A stretch of DNA of 64,000 nt from Candidatus Symbiothrix dinenymphae (GCA_001417715.1 BBRT01000327.1:17646-81645), one strand, 5' to 3'; positions 35,023 through 44,980 are shown, counted from the first letter of the stretch. Notes: a model not told the origin generated them from the letters alone. Numbers and translations: made by a program.

Positions 35023-36441
35023 TTAACGGAATAAGTCTTTGAGTTTCAGCTCTTTTTGCACCATTTCGGAATATTTGTTTTGTTTTACTCCAAAAGTAGT
35101 AAGCATCAATAAATGAACGGCTTTTCGCGTGCGGGTTTCATCTTTGAACGCAAAAATCTTGTTACGCAGGTTTGCGTCGTAGTCTTTGGTGATGGCAAAT
35201 TCTTTTCCCGCAAATTTTATCTCTACGAGGTTGATGATTCCGTCTTTTCGGTTGATTACCAAATCGATTTGAGCGGCGGGGCTTGACGTTTCGCTACGCC
35301 ACGTAGAAACAGACGCCTGAATGCCCGCAATGCCCAGTGCTTGCTTGATTTCTGCCGTGTGCAACAAAGCCAGCAGTTCAAAGGCTAAGCCCACCCAAGT
35401 GTTGTGCAGCGGCGTGTCTAACGAATTTGCCCAAAAATGCTCATCGTTATACTCGTTTTTAGCGATAAATTTGAAATAAAACAGCGTGAAAGGGTCGATA
35501 AGTTGATAAAGCATATCGCGTTTTTTTCGATTGAAAGTGCCGTATTTTCTGATAAAACCGCAATATTCAAGATTTTGCAGAATTTTTGTCAGTGTGCCGC
35601 CGGCCTTGATTTTTGCTGTTTCCTCTATTTCGCTGCGAGTCAATCCCTTACCTTTTTTGCCCAATGCTTCCACTAATTTAATATATTCTTCCGATTTGTT
35701 AAACAGTGCCGCGTAAAGGTTGTTAAATTCGTTTCGGAGTTCCCCTTTGGGCATAAAAAACAGATTATCAATATTTTGTGCCAAGCTCAACCCTTTTTTT
35801 ATTTTACTTAAATAGAATGGAATACCTCCCATAATCATGTAGTATTCAGCAATTTGCGTACGGCTCAATTCAATTTTTTTTGCCTTGAAATACATTTCAC
35901 ATTCCAATAAAGTAAACGGTTTGAGAAAAATGCTTGCCGTAAGACGATTATGCAGTCCGCCGTGGTTGTTGAGTAAGTTGTTGATAATCCAGGAAGTAGC
36001 AGAGCCACAAGCAATCAGCACAATATCTTTGCGCGCCGAAGCCCAAGCGTTCCAAAAATGTTCCAAAGCCGGAAGAAAATCGGAGCGTGGCGTATCCATC
36101 CAAGGCATTTCATCGAAAAACAAAATTTTCCGTTTTTGCGGACTGCGTTCCACAAAATCAATAAGTTGCGCAAACGCCTCCAGCCAATTCCCGGCGGGTT
36201 TCAAGCTTTCGCCGCTTGCTTTGTTCAAAGTCAGCGTAAAATTCAGCAACTGACTTTTGGTTTTGGATTTTGCCAATCCTGAAATTTCAAACACAAATTG
36301 GTCGGTAACCGTTTCGCGAACGAGAAATGTTTTTCCCACACGCCTCCTGCCGTAAACTGCCACAAATTCCGATATCTCGGATTGTAAAATATCTTGCAGT
36401 GCTTGCTGTTCCGTATCCCTGCCAATGATATTACTTTTCAT
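35023..36441 (-). CDS. AAA+ ATPase with DUF234-type PD-(D/E)XK domain, copy 2
   Basis: 472 residues, same plan as copy 1: Walker A YGRRRVGKTFLV, Walker B LFFDEMPWMDT, LIACGSATSWIINNLL, LKPFTLLECEMYF, winged-helix-like LTRSEIEETAKIKAGGTLT, and nuclease-like AAQIDLVI with NLVEIKFAGKEF. The acidic and lysine residues are kept, so the nuclease core is probably intact. It is enclosed by arrays B and C of one hairpin family, unlike the family beside copy 1. Promoter TACCTTTG at 36474-36481; part of a repeat arm (ATAATCAGCCG) lies in the leader. Confidence 0.9.
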   Translation of the reverse strand: MKSNIIGRDTEQQALQDILQSEISEFVAVYGRRRVGKTFLVRETVTDQFVFEISGLAKSKTKSQLLNFTLTLNKASGESLKPAGNWLEAFAQLIDFVERSPQKRKILFFDEMPWMDTPRSDFLPALEHFWNAWASARKDIVLIACGSATSWIINNLLNNHGGLHNRLTASIFLKPFTLLECEMYFKAKKIELSRTQIAEYYMIMGGIPFYLSKIKKGLSLAQNIDNLFFMPKGELRNEFNNLYAALFNKSEEYIKLVEALGKKGKGLTRSEIEETAKIKAGGTLTKILQNLEYCGFIRKYGTFNRKKRDMLYQLIDPFTLFYFKFIAKNEYNDEHFWANSLDTPLHNTWVGLAFELLALLHTAEIKQALGIAGIQASVSTWRSETSSPAAQIDLVINRKDGIINLVEIKFAGKEFAITKDYDANLRNKIFAFKDETRTRKAVHLLMLTTFGVKQNKYSEMVQKELKLKDLFR

Positions 36442-36473
36442 ATTTCAACCATTTATCGAATCATAATCAGCCG

Positions 36474-36481
36474 CAAAGGTA
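36474..36481 (-). promoter_or_regulatory. -7 element of ATPase copy 2
   Basis: TACCTTTG on the minus strand directly beside a partial repeat arm, between array C and the gene. Confidence 0.6.
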
Positions 36482-36516
36482 TAAAAAAGTTACGATATTT
36501 CAAAATATAAATCTAT

Positions 36517-36714
36517 AATCAGCCGTAAGTGGGTAAAAATAGTGAGTTATGGCTGATTATAAATCTATAATCAGCCGTAAGTGGGTAAAAATAGTGAGTT
36601 ACGGCTGATTATAAATCTATAATCAGCCGTAAGTGGGTAAAAATAGTGAGTTACGGCTGATTATAAATCTATAATCAGCCGTAAGTGGGTAAAAATAGTA
36701 AGTTATGGCTGATT
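36517..36714. repeat. Palindromic repeat array C (4 units), upstream of ATPase copy 2
   Basis: Units at 36517, 36569, 36621 and 36673, same sequence family and 52-bp period as array B. Two units carry TTATGGCTGATT in the right arm, which still pairs through G-U. Confidence 0.93.
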
Positions 36715-36821
36715 TCAAGATAAAAAGTGCTATGTTGCCTGAGCCTGCGTAATCAAACAACATAGAATCACAAATAAGATTAATTTTTGTATATAACGGT
36801 ATTCATTTCAAAAAAAATATG

Positions 36822-36829
36822 TAACTTTG
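36822..36829 (+). promoter_or_regulatory. -7 element of the AsmA-like gene
   Basis: TAACTTTG, 22 bases before the ATG at 36852. Confidence 0.6.
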
Positions 36830-36851
36830 CAGCGAAAAAAAAAATACAAAT

Positions 36852-39629
36852 ATGAAAGAGATTAAAGTGTTGAATCCTCGTGCTAAAAAGCCACTGCTGT
36901 GGTGCTTGGGGGGTGTTGTGCTGCTTTTTGCGGTGCTGTTGGTTTTGCCGTTTGCTTTTAGTGGCAAAATAGTTGAGGTGGCGAAGAAACAAATCAATGA
37001 AATGCTGAATGCACAGGTTGATTTTGAGAAAATTTCGCTCAGTTTTATCCGCGATTTTCCGAATGCGTCGGTTGGCATTAAGAACATTCGTGTGATTGGA
37101 GTGGATGAGTTTCAGCAGGATACGCTGTTTTCCGGCAAGGAAATCCGCGTGGTAGTCAATTTGATGAGCCTGTTTTCGGACAGCGGCTACGAAGTGCGCG
37201 AAATTCGCCTCGACCGACCATATATATATGCCCACATTTTGCCCGATGGCAAAGTCAATTGGGACATTATGAAGTCCGATTCCACCAAAGTGAAAGAAGA
37301 GGAGCCGGAAGGCACCACTACGATGAGTTTTCGCCTGCAACTGCGCGACTTTACTATTAAAGATGCCAACATTGTGTATTGGGACGAAAAAGGCAAGACG
37401 AAAGCCGAAATTCTCGGTTTGAATCACCACACGGAAGGCGATTTTTCTGCCTCCACATCGCTTATCGAAACCGCAACGTCCATTCAATCCATCACTGTTG
37501 GCTTGGGCGGTGTCAATTACCTGTCGAAAGCCAGTTTTGAGTTCAATGTGGATGTGGAAGCCGATTTGGACAGTATGCGGTTTGTGGTCAGCAAAAATTA
37601 TATTCGCCTCAATGATATGGCTTTAGCACTCGATGGTTGGGTGGATTTGCTGGAACCCGAAGGAATGGATATGGATTTGACGTTGAACACCGAAAAAATA
37701 CAGTTCAAATCTATCCTCTCAATGGTTCCTGCCCTCTATGCGAAAGATTTTGACGGGTTGAAAGCCAAGGGGAGTGTCACGCTCAACGCTGCCGTCAAAG
37801 GGCGAATGGTGGGCGAAACGTACCCGGCTTTTAACGTGAAATTGGCGGTGGCTGACGGTCAGTTCCAATATCCGGCATTGCCCAAAAGCGTGGATGCCAT
37901 CAATATTGACATTAAGGCGAGCAGTCCTGGAGGCAGTTTAGACCGCACGGTGGTGGATGTTTCGCGTTTTTCGCTCAGTCTGGGCAAAAATCCGTTTGCT
38001 ATTCAGGCACGTTTGGCAACGCCGATTTCTGACCCTGATTTTTCGGTGAAAGCCAACGGCAAATTGGACCTGGGCATGGTGAAAGATTTTTATCCGCTTG
38101 GCGACGACCTCAAATTGAACGGTGTGTTCACGGCAGACCTCTCTGCAAGCGGTCGGATGTCGTACGTCAAGAACAATCAGTATCAGAAATTCAACTTTGC
38201 CGGTAATCTCGGTTTGAGCAATTTGTTGTTGAAACTTGCCGGATTTAAAGATGATATAGCTATTTCACAGGCCGGTTTTGTGTTCAACAATCGCTACGCC
38301 GATTTGTCAACGGGACAAATAAAAATCGGGCGCAACGATGTGGCTTTGCGCGGCAAATTGGAAAATTATGTTGCCTACGCGCTACTCGAAAACGAATCGC
38401 TGAAAGGACAGTTGGATGTTTCTTCTAACTATCTGAATTTGAACGACTTCATGTCCGATACGCCTGAAGAAAAGAAGCCCGAAGAAGCATCTACAGAGCC
38501 GATGACGGTCATTGAAATTCCGAAAAATATTGATGCGGCGTTGAATGCCAATTTCAAAGAATTGATATTCGGTCAAATGCAATTCAAGGATGCCAGGGGG
38601 GCGTTGCGCGCAGCCAATGGTGAGTTGAAAATCAACAACTTGAGCCTGCTGGCATTTGGCGGCAGTATGAAAGTGAGCGGAGTGTATAGCACGGTTGACC
38701 CCAAAGTGCCGAAAGCCAATTTGAACCTCAATATCAACGAGATAGAGTTCACGCAGATATTCAAGCAGGTGGAAACATTGCAAAAAGTTGCACCGATTTT
38801 TGAAAGCGCAACAGGCAGAGGCTCAATAGATTTTGCACTCAGAACAACCTTGCTGGGCGATATGTCGCCGGATTTGAAAACTTTGTATGCCAAAGGAAAA
38901 CTCACCAGCAAATCGGTGGGGTTGCACGATGTGTCCGCCCTCAACTCGTTGGCAGATGCGCTGAAACGCCCCGACTTGAAGTCGCTGTCGCTGAAAAACG
39001 TGTCAATCGCCTTTGAACTCATCGACGGTCGGTTGCACACCGAGCCGTTCGACATCAATGTAGCCGACACAAAACTGACGCTCGGCGGCTCTTCGGGCTT
39101 AGACCAAACGCTTGATTACAAGGGAAATGTGCAACTGCCGGACAACCTTGGTCTGGGCAAACTGTCGAAAGTGGGTGTAAGCATCGGCGGCACATTCTCC
39201 AGCCCAAAAGTGAAAGTGGATGTGTTGAACACACTGAAAGACATAGTGGACGATGCAAAAGCCAAAGTAACGGAAGAGGTGAACAAGCAGGTTGACAAAG
39301 CAAAGGCAGAAGTAACACAAAAGGTTGACGAAGCCAAGGCAAAAGCGGATGCCGAACTGCAAAAAAAGCGTGGAGAAGCCGTAGCAGCCGCCCGCGCCCA
39401 AGGCGACAAATTACAAGCAGAAGCCCAAAAAGCCGGCGACAAATTAGTGGAAGAAGCCCGCAAGCAAAGCGAATCCATGGTCAGCAAAGCAAGCAACCCC
39501 ATAGCCAAAAAAGCAGCACAAGTGGCAGGCGACAAATTGGTGAAGGAAGCCCAGAGCAAGTCAGACGGCTTAAAAAAGAATGCACAGCAAGAATCGGAAA
39601 AGTTGGTGAAACAGGCTGAGCAGTTGTAA
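36852..39629 (+). CDS. AsmA-like envelope protein with C-terminal coiled coil
   Basis: 925 residues. One N-terminal membrane helix (about 17-40, LLWCLGGVVLLFAVLLVLPF), then an AsmA/TamB-like repetitive beta domain: AQVDFEKISLSFIRDFPNAS, the DGKVNWDIM motif near 135, and a C-terminal AsmA block (GRGSIDFALRTTLLGDMSPD). The last 120 residues are a long Ala/Lys/Glu-rich coiled coil with KxxAEAQKAGDKL-type 11-residue repeats. AsmA-type proteins are thought to move phospholipids between membranes; the coiled-coil extension is unusual in amount. Stands alone with its own promoter. Confidence 0.88.
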   Translation: MKEIKVLNPRAKKPLLWCLGGVVLLFAVLLVLPFAFSGKIVEVAKKQINEMLNAQVDFEKISLSFIRDFPNASVGIKNIRVIGVDEFQQDTLFSGKEIRVVVNLMSLFSDSGYEVREIRLDRPYIYAHILPDGKVNWDIMKSDSTKVKEEEPEGTTTMSFRLQLRDFTIKDANIVYWDEKGKTKAEILGLNHHTEGDFSASTSLIETATSIQSITVGLGGVNYLSKASFEFNVDVEADLDSMRFVVSKNYIRLNDMALALDGWVDLLEPEGMDMDLTLNTEKIQFKSILSMVPALYAKDFDGLKAKGSVTLNAAVKGRMVGETYPAFNVKLAVADGQFQYPALPKSVDAINIDIKASSPGGSLDRTVVDVSRFSLSLGKNPFAIQARLATPISDPDFSVKANGKLDLGMVKDFYPLGDDLKLNGVFTADLSASGRMSYVKNNQYQKFNFAGNLGLSNLLLKLAGFKDDIAISQAGFVFNNRYADLSTGQIKIGRNDVALRGKLENYVAYALLENESLKGQLDVSSNYLNLNDFMSDTPEEKKPEEASTEPMTVIEIPKNIDAALNANFKELIFGQMQFKDARGALRAANGELKINNLSLLAFGGSMKVSGVYSTVDPKVPKANLNLNINEIEFTQIFKQVETLQKVAPIFESATGRGSIDFALRTTLLGDMSPDLKTLYAKGKLTSKSVGLHDVSALNSLADALKRPDLKSLSLKNVSIAFELIDGRLHTEPFDINVADTKLTLGGSSGLDQTLDYKGNVQLPDNLGLGKLSKVGVSIGGTFSSPKVKVDVLNTLKDIVDDAKAKVTEEVNKQVDKAKAEVTQKVDEAKAKADAELQKKRGEAVAAARAQGDKLQAEAQKAGDKLVEEARKQSESMVSKASNPIAKKAAQVAGDKLVKEAQSKSDGLKKNAQQESEKLVKQAEQL

Positions 39630-39700
39630 AAAACATAATTGTATTTCAAATTTACTTTGTTCTTTTGCGGCGAGTTTTTGAAATAGAAAATGAGTACTAA

Positions 39701-41551
39701 ATGGCACAGGAAACTAAAATTAAAGAATTAGACCGCGTGGTGGTGCGCTTCTCGGGCGACTCCGGCGATGGGATGCAGTTGGTGGGGACGATGTTTTCCA
39801 ACCTTTCTGCGGAGTTGGGCAACGAAATCATCACTTTTCCCGACTATCCGGCTGAAATTCGAGCCCCTCACGGCACGCTGAGCGGGGTTTCGGGGTTTCA
39901 GATGCAGTTGGGCGCAAAGGAGGTGTTCACCCCCGGCGACAAGGCGGACGTGCTCATCGCGATGAACCCCGCCGCGCTGAAAGTGAATGCACAGTTCCTC
40001 AAAAGGGATTCGGTGGTCATCATCGACACCGATTCGTTCGCAAAAGTGGACTTGGAAAAAGCCCTTTTCACGACCGACGACCCGTTCAAGGAATTGGGTC
40101 TCCACTCGGTGCAAGTGGTGGCGGCAAGCATCACGCAGATGTGTAAAGACTGCTTGGAAGACATTGTCGGCAACAAACAAGCCCTCAAAAACCGCAACAT
40201 CTTTGCGCTGGGGCTGGTCTGCTGGCTGTTTAATCGCCCCATCGAGATTGTGGAAAAACTGCTGTCCGAAAAGTTCAAGAAGAAACCGGATGCCTTGAAA
40301 GCAAGTTTGGCAGTGTTGCAGGCGGGTTTCAACTACGGGCATAACATCCACGCAAGCGTTTCGACCTATCGCATCGAAACGAAACCTCAAAAGAAAGGTT
40401 TTTATATCGACGTAAACGGCAACAAGGCAACGGCTTACGGCTTGATTGCCGCCGCCGAAAAAGCAGGGTTGCAACTATTTTTAGGCTCGTATCCCATCAC
40501 GCCGGCAACAGATGTGATGCAAGAACTCACCGCGCGTAAAGAGTTGGGAGTCAAGGTGATGCAGACCGAAGACGAAATTGCCGGTATCTGCACCGCCATC
40601 GGAGCCGCGTTTGCAGGCAGCCTCGCCGCCACGAACACCTCCGGACCGGGTTTGGCTCTCAAAAGCGAAGCCATCGGCTTGGCGGTGATTGCCGAAATTC
40701 CCTTGGTGATTGTGGATGTGCAACGCGCCGGTCCTTCCACCGGTATGCCCACCAAAAGCGAGCAAACCGACCTGCTGCAAGCCCTCTACGGACGCAACGG
40801 CGAAAGCCCCGCCGTGGTGATGGCTGCCCTCTCGCCGACCGACTGTTTCGACTCGGCTTATTGGGCAGCAAAAATCGCGCTGGAGCATCTCACCCCCGTT
40901 ATCTTGCTCACTGATGGCTACATAGCCAACGGCTCGTCCGCCTGGCACATCCCTGATTTGGCAGAATATCCCGACATAAAACCGCCCTACGTGAAGCCCG
41001 AACAGCTCGCCCAAAATTGGCAAGCCTACACGCGCGACGCGAAAACGGACGTGCGCTATTGGGCAATTCCGGGCACAGAAGGCTTTATGCACCGCATCGG
41101 AGGCTTGGAAAAGGACTACGACAAAGGCTCCATTGCGACCGACCCCGACAACCACCAAAAAATGGTGCAGGTGCGTCAGGCAAAAGTCGATAAAATCGCC
41201 GACGTGCTACCACCTCAGGAAGTACTGGGCGACAAGGATGCCGACACGCTGGTTGTGGGTTGGGGTGGCACCTGCGGACACCTCTCCGAAGCCGTTGCCG
41301 ACGTGCGCAAAACCGGCAAAAAAGTGGCATTCACGCACTTCCGCTACATCAACCCGCTACCGAAAAACACGGAGGAAATTCTCAGGAAGTACAAAAAGGT
41401 GCTGGTCATAGAACAGAATTTGGGACAATTCGCAGGCTACCTGCGCTCCAAAATCGGCGGCTTCAACCCTTACCAGTTCAATCGCGTGAAGGGGCAGCCG
41501 TTCATCGTAACCCGCCTTGTAGAGGAGATTATTAAAATAATTGAAAAATAA
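39701..41551 (+). CDS. korA: 2-oxoacid:ferredoxin oxidoreductase, fused gamma-alpha subunit
   Basis: Part of 2-oxoglutarate (KGOR-type) ferredoxin oxidoreductase, which reversibly converts 2-oxoglutarate to succinyl-CoA. 616 residues. The gamma domain comes first (RFSGDSGDGMQLVGTMFSN), then the alpha domain from about residue 205 (YPITPATDVMQELT, TSGPGLALKSEAIGLAV, RAGPSTGMPTKSEQTDL). No ferredoxin domain is present, as usual for the two-subunit form. korB follows after a spacer that holds a large inverted repeat. Substrate is assigned from the family pattern and could be another 2-oxoacid. Confidence 0.93.
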   Translation: MAQETKIKELDRVVVRFSGDSGDGMQLVGTMFSNLSAELGNEIITFPDYPAEIRAPHGTLSGVSGFQMQLGAKEVFTPGDKADVLIAMNPAALKVNAQFLKRDSVVIIDTDSFAKVDLEKALFTTDDPFKELGLHSVQVVAASITQMCKDCLEDIVGNKQALKNRNIFALGLVCWLFNRPIEIVEKLLSEKFKKKPDALKASLAVLQAGFNYGHNIHASVSTYRIETKPQKKGFYIDVNGNKATAYGLIAAAEKAGLQLFLGSYPITPATDVMQELTARKELGVKVMQTEDEIAGICTAIGAAFAGSLAATNTSGPGLALKSEAIGLAVIAEIPLVIVDVQRAGPSTGMPTKSEQTDLLQALYGRNGESPAVVMAALSPTDCFDSAYWAAKIALEHLTPVILLTDGYIANGSSAWHIPDLAEYPDIKPPYVKPEQLAQNWQAYTRDAKTDVRYWAIPGTEGFMHRIGGLEKDYDKGSIATDPDNHQKMVQVRQAKVDKIADVLPPQEVLGDKDADTLVVGWGGTCGHLSEAVADVRKTGKKVAFTHFRYINPLPKNTEEILRKYKKVLVIEQNLGQFAGYLRSKIGGFNPYQFNRVKGQPFIVTRLVEEIIKIIEK

Positions 41552-41560
41552 TACATATCT

Positions 41561-41638
41561 GTCATTGCGGGCTTGACCCGCAATCCCCTCCAAAGGGGTG
41601 CTCTCTTTCAGGGGATTGCGGGTCAAGCCCGCAATGAC
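41561..41638. repeat. Inverted repeat between korA and korB
   Basis: Perfect 29-bp arms (41561-41589 and 41610-41638) built from the dispersed palindrome, with a 20-base loop. It would form a very stable hairpin in the operon mRNA. No U-run follows. Confidence 0.92.
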
Positions 41639-41655
41639 AAAAAAAAATATATAGT

Positions 41656-42663
41656 ATGAATAGTTACGAAGCAAAAGATTTCAAAAGCACTCAATTAGTG
41701 CGCTGGTGCCCCGGATGCGGCGATTTTGGCGTGTTGAGCAGCCTGCATAAGGCGATGGCAACCTTGGGCGTGGCACCTCACAATACCGCCGTGATTTCCG
41801 GTATCGGCTGTTCGTCGCGCTTGCCCTATTATATGAACACCTACGGGTTTCACACCATCCACGGGCGCGGTGCAGCCATTGCGACCGGCACGAAAGTGGC
41901 TAATCCGAAGTTGTCCGTTTGGCTCGCAACGGGCGATGGCGACTGTCTGGCAATCGGCGGCAACCATTTTATTCACGCGGTGCGGCGCAATGTGGACATC
42001 AATATCTTGTTGATGAACAATAAGATATATGGTTTAACAAAAGGGCAATATTCCCCCACCTCGGCACGCGGATTTGTATCCAAATCATCGCCCTACGGCA
42101 CGGTGGAAGACCCTTTTCGTCCGGCAGAGTTGGCAATCGGGGCGCGCGGCAAATTTTTCGCCCGCATCATCGACACCGATGTGAAAAACGCTCCTGACAT
42201 CCTTGTGGCGGCTGCCAAACACAAAGGCACATCTGTAATAGAGGTCATCCTCAACTGTGTGATTTACAACGACGGCATCAACGAATCCATCGTCAACAGG
42301 GACGTGCGTGCCGACAAGACCATCACGCTCAAGCACGGCGAAAAAATGCGCTTCGGCAAAGACAACAACCGCGGCATCGTGCAAGACGGCTTCAACCTGA
42401 AAGCCGTAACCATCGGCGAAGGTGGACACACGCTCGACAAGGTGCTGGTGCACGATGCAAAGACCGTTGACCCCACCCTGCACCTGAAATTGGCACTGAT
42501 GGACGGCGGCGAACTCCCTGTCGCATTGGGAATTATCCGCGACGTGGAAGCCCCCACCTACGATGCCGAAATGGAAAAGCAAATCGCCGATGTGCAAGCT
42601 AAAAAGCCGTCACGCAAGTTGCGCGACTACCTTTTGACGCTGGATACTTGGGAGGTGAAATAA
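41656..42663 (+). CDS. korB: 2-oxoacid:ferredoxin oxidoreductase, beta (TPP) subunit
   Basis: 335 residues. Binds thiamin diphosphate: WCPGCGDFGVLSSL near the N terminus, GIGCSSRLPYY, and the GDGDCLAIGGNHFIHAVRRN to NNKIYGLTKGQYSPTS segment with GDG...NN. Partner of korA; no promoter element is evident in the spacer except the hairpin, so the pair is probably one operon. Ferredoxin-linked carbon metabolism fits an anaerobic or microaerobic life. Confidence 0.95.
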   Translation: MNSYEAKDFKSTQLVRWCPGCGDFGVLSSLHKAMATLGVAPHNTAVISGIGCSSRLPYYMNTYGFHTIHGRGAAIATGTKVANPKLSVWLATGDGDCLAIGGNHFIHAVRRNVDINILLMNNKIYGLTKGQYSPTSARGFVSKSSPYGTVEDPFRPAELAIGARGKFFARIIDTDVKNAPDILVAAAKHKGTSVIEVILNCVIYNDGINESIVNRDVRADKTITLKHGEKMRFGKDNNRGIVQDGFNLKAVTIGEGGHTLDKVLVHDAKTVDPTLHLKLALMDGGELPVALGIIRDVEAPTYDAEMEKQIADVQAKKPSRKLRDYLLTLDTWEVK

Positions 42664-42735
42664 TTTTGTGAAATGGGAAAAGTAATTTTTTGTGAAAAAT
42701 TATCAAAAATTTTTGTGAAGTTCGAAAAAAATACC

Positions 42736-42743
42736 TACTTTTG
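42736..42743 (+). promoter_or_regulatory. -7 element of lpxD
   Basis: TACTTTTG, 26 bases before the lpxD ATG. Confidence 0.65.
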
Positions 42744-42769
42744 CAGGAATTTTATCTAAATGTACAACA

Positions 42770-43837
42770 ATGGAGTTTAGCGCACAACAAATAGCATGTA
42801 TTCTTGATGGCAAAATTGAGGGAAATGCTACGGCAAAGGTCAGCAATTTTTCTAAAATTGATGAAGGAAAAACGGGGACAATCACATTCCTGTCTAATCC
42901 TAAGTATGCTCACCATCTGTATGATACTCAGGCGAGTATCGCTTTGATTAATGATGATTTCGTGCTCGAACAGCCCGTGCCTCAAAGTCTGACACTCATC
43001 CGCGTGCCCGACGCCTATTCTGCATTGGCGCGACTGTTGGAAATGGCAAGTCAGGAAAAGCCGCGCAAGCAAGGTATTGAGCAGCCGTCTTTCATTCATC
43101 CATCGGTGAAAATTGGTGTTGAACAGGCAGTCCCCACCGCCACGAATGTCTATATCGGCGCATTTGCCTACATTGGCGAAAACGTCACGTTGGGCGAAAA
43201 TGTGTCCATTTATCCCCAATCATACATTGGCGATAATGTTACAATCGGCTCAAACACAATGATTTATGCGGGCGTAAAAATATACGACGGCTGCGTTATC
43301 GGCAACAATTGCATCATTCACGCGGGAGCCGTCATCGGTTCAGATGGATTTGGCTTCGCAAAAGAGGGCGATTCGTTCAGAAAAATCCCGCAATTAGGCA
43401 ACGTGGTGGTTGAAGACGATGTAGAAATCGGCGCAAATAGCACCATCGACCGTGCTGTGATGGATGTTACCGCCATCCGTAAAGGTGCAAAATTGGACAA
43501 TCTGATACATATAGCGCATAATGTGGAAATTGGCGAAAACACCGCTATTGCAGCGCAAACAGGTATTGCCGGTTCAAGTAAAATAGGTAAAAACTGCCAA
43601 TTGGGCGGACAAGTGGGCCTCGTAGGTCACCTCAAAATAGGAGACAACGTGAGCATAGGAGCCAAATCGGCAGTCCTCGGCAGCATCAAAAACGACAGAA
43701 AAGTGCTCGGAATACCGGCGTTCGACCACATGAAATTCCTCCGCTCAAGCGTAATCTTCCCAAAACTGCCGGAAATGTACGCCCAACTCGGAAAATTAGA
43801 AAAAGAAATCGAACGGTTGAAAAAACAATCGAATTAG
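42770..43837 (+). CDS. lpxD: UDP-3-O-(3-hydroxyacyl)glucosamine N-acyltransferase
   Basis: Third step of lipid A synthesis. 355 residues. An N-terminal uridine-binding domain is followed by left-handed beta-helix hexapeptide repeats from about residue 110 ([20 protein letters not shown]). The catalytic His is in [13 protein letters not shown], with [19 protein letters not shown] downstream. Shows the cell makes lipopolysaccharide. The next gene starts 1 base after its stop codon. Confidence 0.96.
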   Translation: MEFSAQQIACILDGKIEGNATAKVSNFSKIDEGKTGTITFLSNPKYAHHLYDTQASIALINDDFVLEQPVPQSLTLIRVPDAYSALARLLEMASQEKPRKQGIEQPSFIHPSVKIGVEQAVPTATNVYIGAFAYIGENVTLGENVSIYPQSYIGDNVTIGSNTMIYAGVKIYDGCVIGNNCIIHAGAVIGSDGFGFAKEGDSFRKIPQLGNVVVEDDVEIGANSTIDRAVMDVTAIRKGAKLDNLIHIAHNVEIGENTAIAAQTGIAGSSKIGKNCQLGGQVGLVGHLKIGDNVSIGAKSAVLGSIKNDRKVLGIPAFDHMKFLRSSVIFPKLPEMYAQLGKLEKEIERLKKQSN

Positions 43838-43838
43838 G

Positions 43839-44735
43839 ATGCAAAAAAAACATTTCATATTGATATTGTTGTTACAGGCAACCATCGCGGTGCAGGCACA
43901 GGAACTGAACGCGCGGGTGGTGGTCAGTAGCGACCGCATTGAGGGCACCAACAAAAATGTGTTTGTTACGATGGAAAAGGCTTTGACACAGTTCATTAAC
44001 GGTACCAAATGGGGGGCGATGATTATGGGAAGTAACGAAAAAATCGAATGTTCATTTACGCTCAACATCCTGGAACGGGTGTCGGACAACAGTTTTAAAG
44101 CGGAATTGTCGGTGCAGTCGCGCCGCCCTGTTTACAATGCCTCCTACACCACCACCTTGCTTAATTATCGGGAAAATATTGAGTTTGAGTATAATGAAAA
44201 TGCGAATATTGAGCATCAGCAAAACAACCTCAGCAGCAATTTGGAGGCGGTGGTTTCATTTTATGCCAATCTGATTTTGGCTTTGGATTTTGACAGTTTT
44301 TCGCTTTTGGGCGGCGATGCTTTTTACCGCGAAGCCCAACACATTACCTCTATGGCACAATCGAATATGCAGTGGAACGGCTGGTCGGCATTTGACGACG
44401 AAAAAAGCAAAGGCACGATGATAAACGCCTATTTGGATGAGTCGATGAAGCCGTTGCGCGAGCTGCTTTATACCTTCCATCGCAACGGTTTGGACGAAAT
44501 GGCGGCCAATCCCGAACAGGGACGAACAGCAATTCTCACCGCCTTGCCTGTCCTGAAAAACATGAAACAAGTGCGCTCATCCAGCCTCGTGTTGCAACAA
44601 TTAGCAGATGCCAAATTAACCGAAATAGTGCTGATTGCCGAAAAAGCTACGAAAGATGAGAAAAAAACAGCTTTCGAGTTACTGCGGGATGTTTACCCAA
44701 GTATGTCGCAACAGTTGGCTCCGCTGAAAAAATAG
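43839..44735 (+). CDS. DUF4835-type exported protein
   Basis: 298 residues with signal MQKKHFILILLLQATIAVQA. Pattern QELNARVVVSSDRIEGTNKN, FTLNILERVSDNSFKAEL, SRRPVYNASYTTTLLN and SVLLDFDSFSLLGG-like DFDSFSLLGGDAFY is that of DUF4835, an envelope family limited to Bacteroidota with no known function. It follows lpxD by 1 base and is probably co-transcribed. Confidence 0.88.
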   Translation: MQKKHFILILLLQATIAVQAQELNARVVVSSDRIEGTNKNVFVTMEKALTQFINGTKWGAMIMGSNEKIECSFTLNILERVSDNSFKAELSVQSRRPVYNASYTTTLLNYRENIEFEYNENANIEHQQNNLSSNLEAVVSFYANLILALDFDSFSLLGGDAFYREAQHITSMAQSNMQWNGWSAFDDEKSKGTMINAYLDESMKPLRELLYTFHRNGLDEMAANPEQGRTAILTALPVLKNMKQVRSSSLVLQQLADAKLTEIVLIAEKATKDEKKTAFELLRDVYPSMSQQLAPLKK

Positions 44736-44739
44736 GAAT

Positions 44740-44949
44740 ATGAAAGCAACAGCATTATACGACATGGCCTCTATGTTCAATTATTACGATTGGATAAATG
44801 TAACGAAATTTGCTAAAAGGGCACGGATAAATCCCTCGTTAATGCGCCAATACAAGACAAAGAAAGCGTACATATCCGAACGGCAAATAGGTAAAATTGA
44901 AAATACCTTGCATCAGTTAGGCAACGAAATGGCAACAATCAAACTTTGA
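44740..44949 (+). CDS. Small helix-turn-helix protein
   Basis: 69 residues, 4 bases after the DUF4835 gene. The segment VTKFAKRARINPSLMRQYKT followed by ISERQIGKIENTLHQLG resembles the C-terminal HTH of HicB-type proteins in Bacteroidota. No toxin gene is adjacent, so it may be an orphan regulator or a truncated antitoxin. Family call is tentative. Confidence 0.6.
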   Translation: MKATALYDMASMFNYYDWINVTKFAKRARINPSLMRQYKTKKAYISERQIGKIENTLHQLGNEMATIKL

Positions 44950-44980
44950 TTTGATTGCGGAATTCAACCAAGGGTTATTC

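Noticed and set aside
36517..36714. Possible CRISPR array
   Set aside because: Spacers between palindromes are identical, and there is no cas gene in the window.
39055..39649. Long minus-strand frames opposite the AsmA-like C terminus
   Set aside because: They mirror the low-complexity coiled coil; no promoter or recognisable protein.
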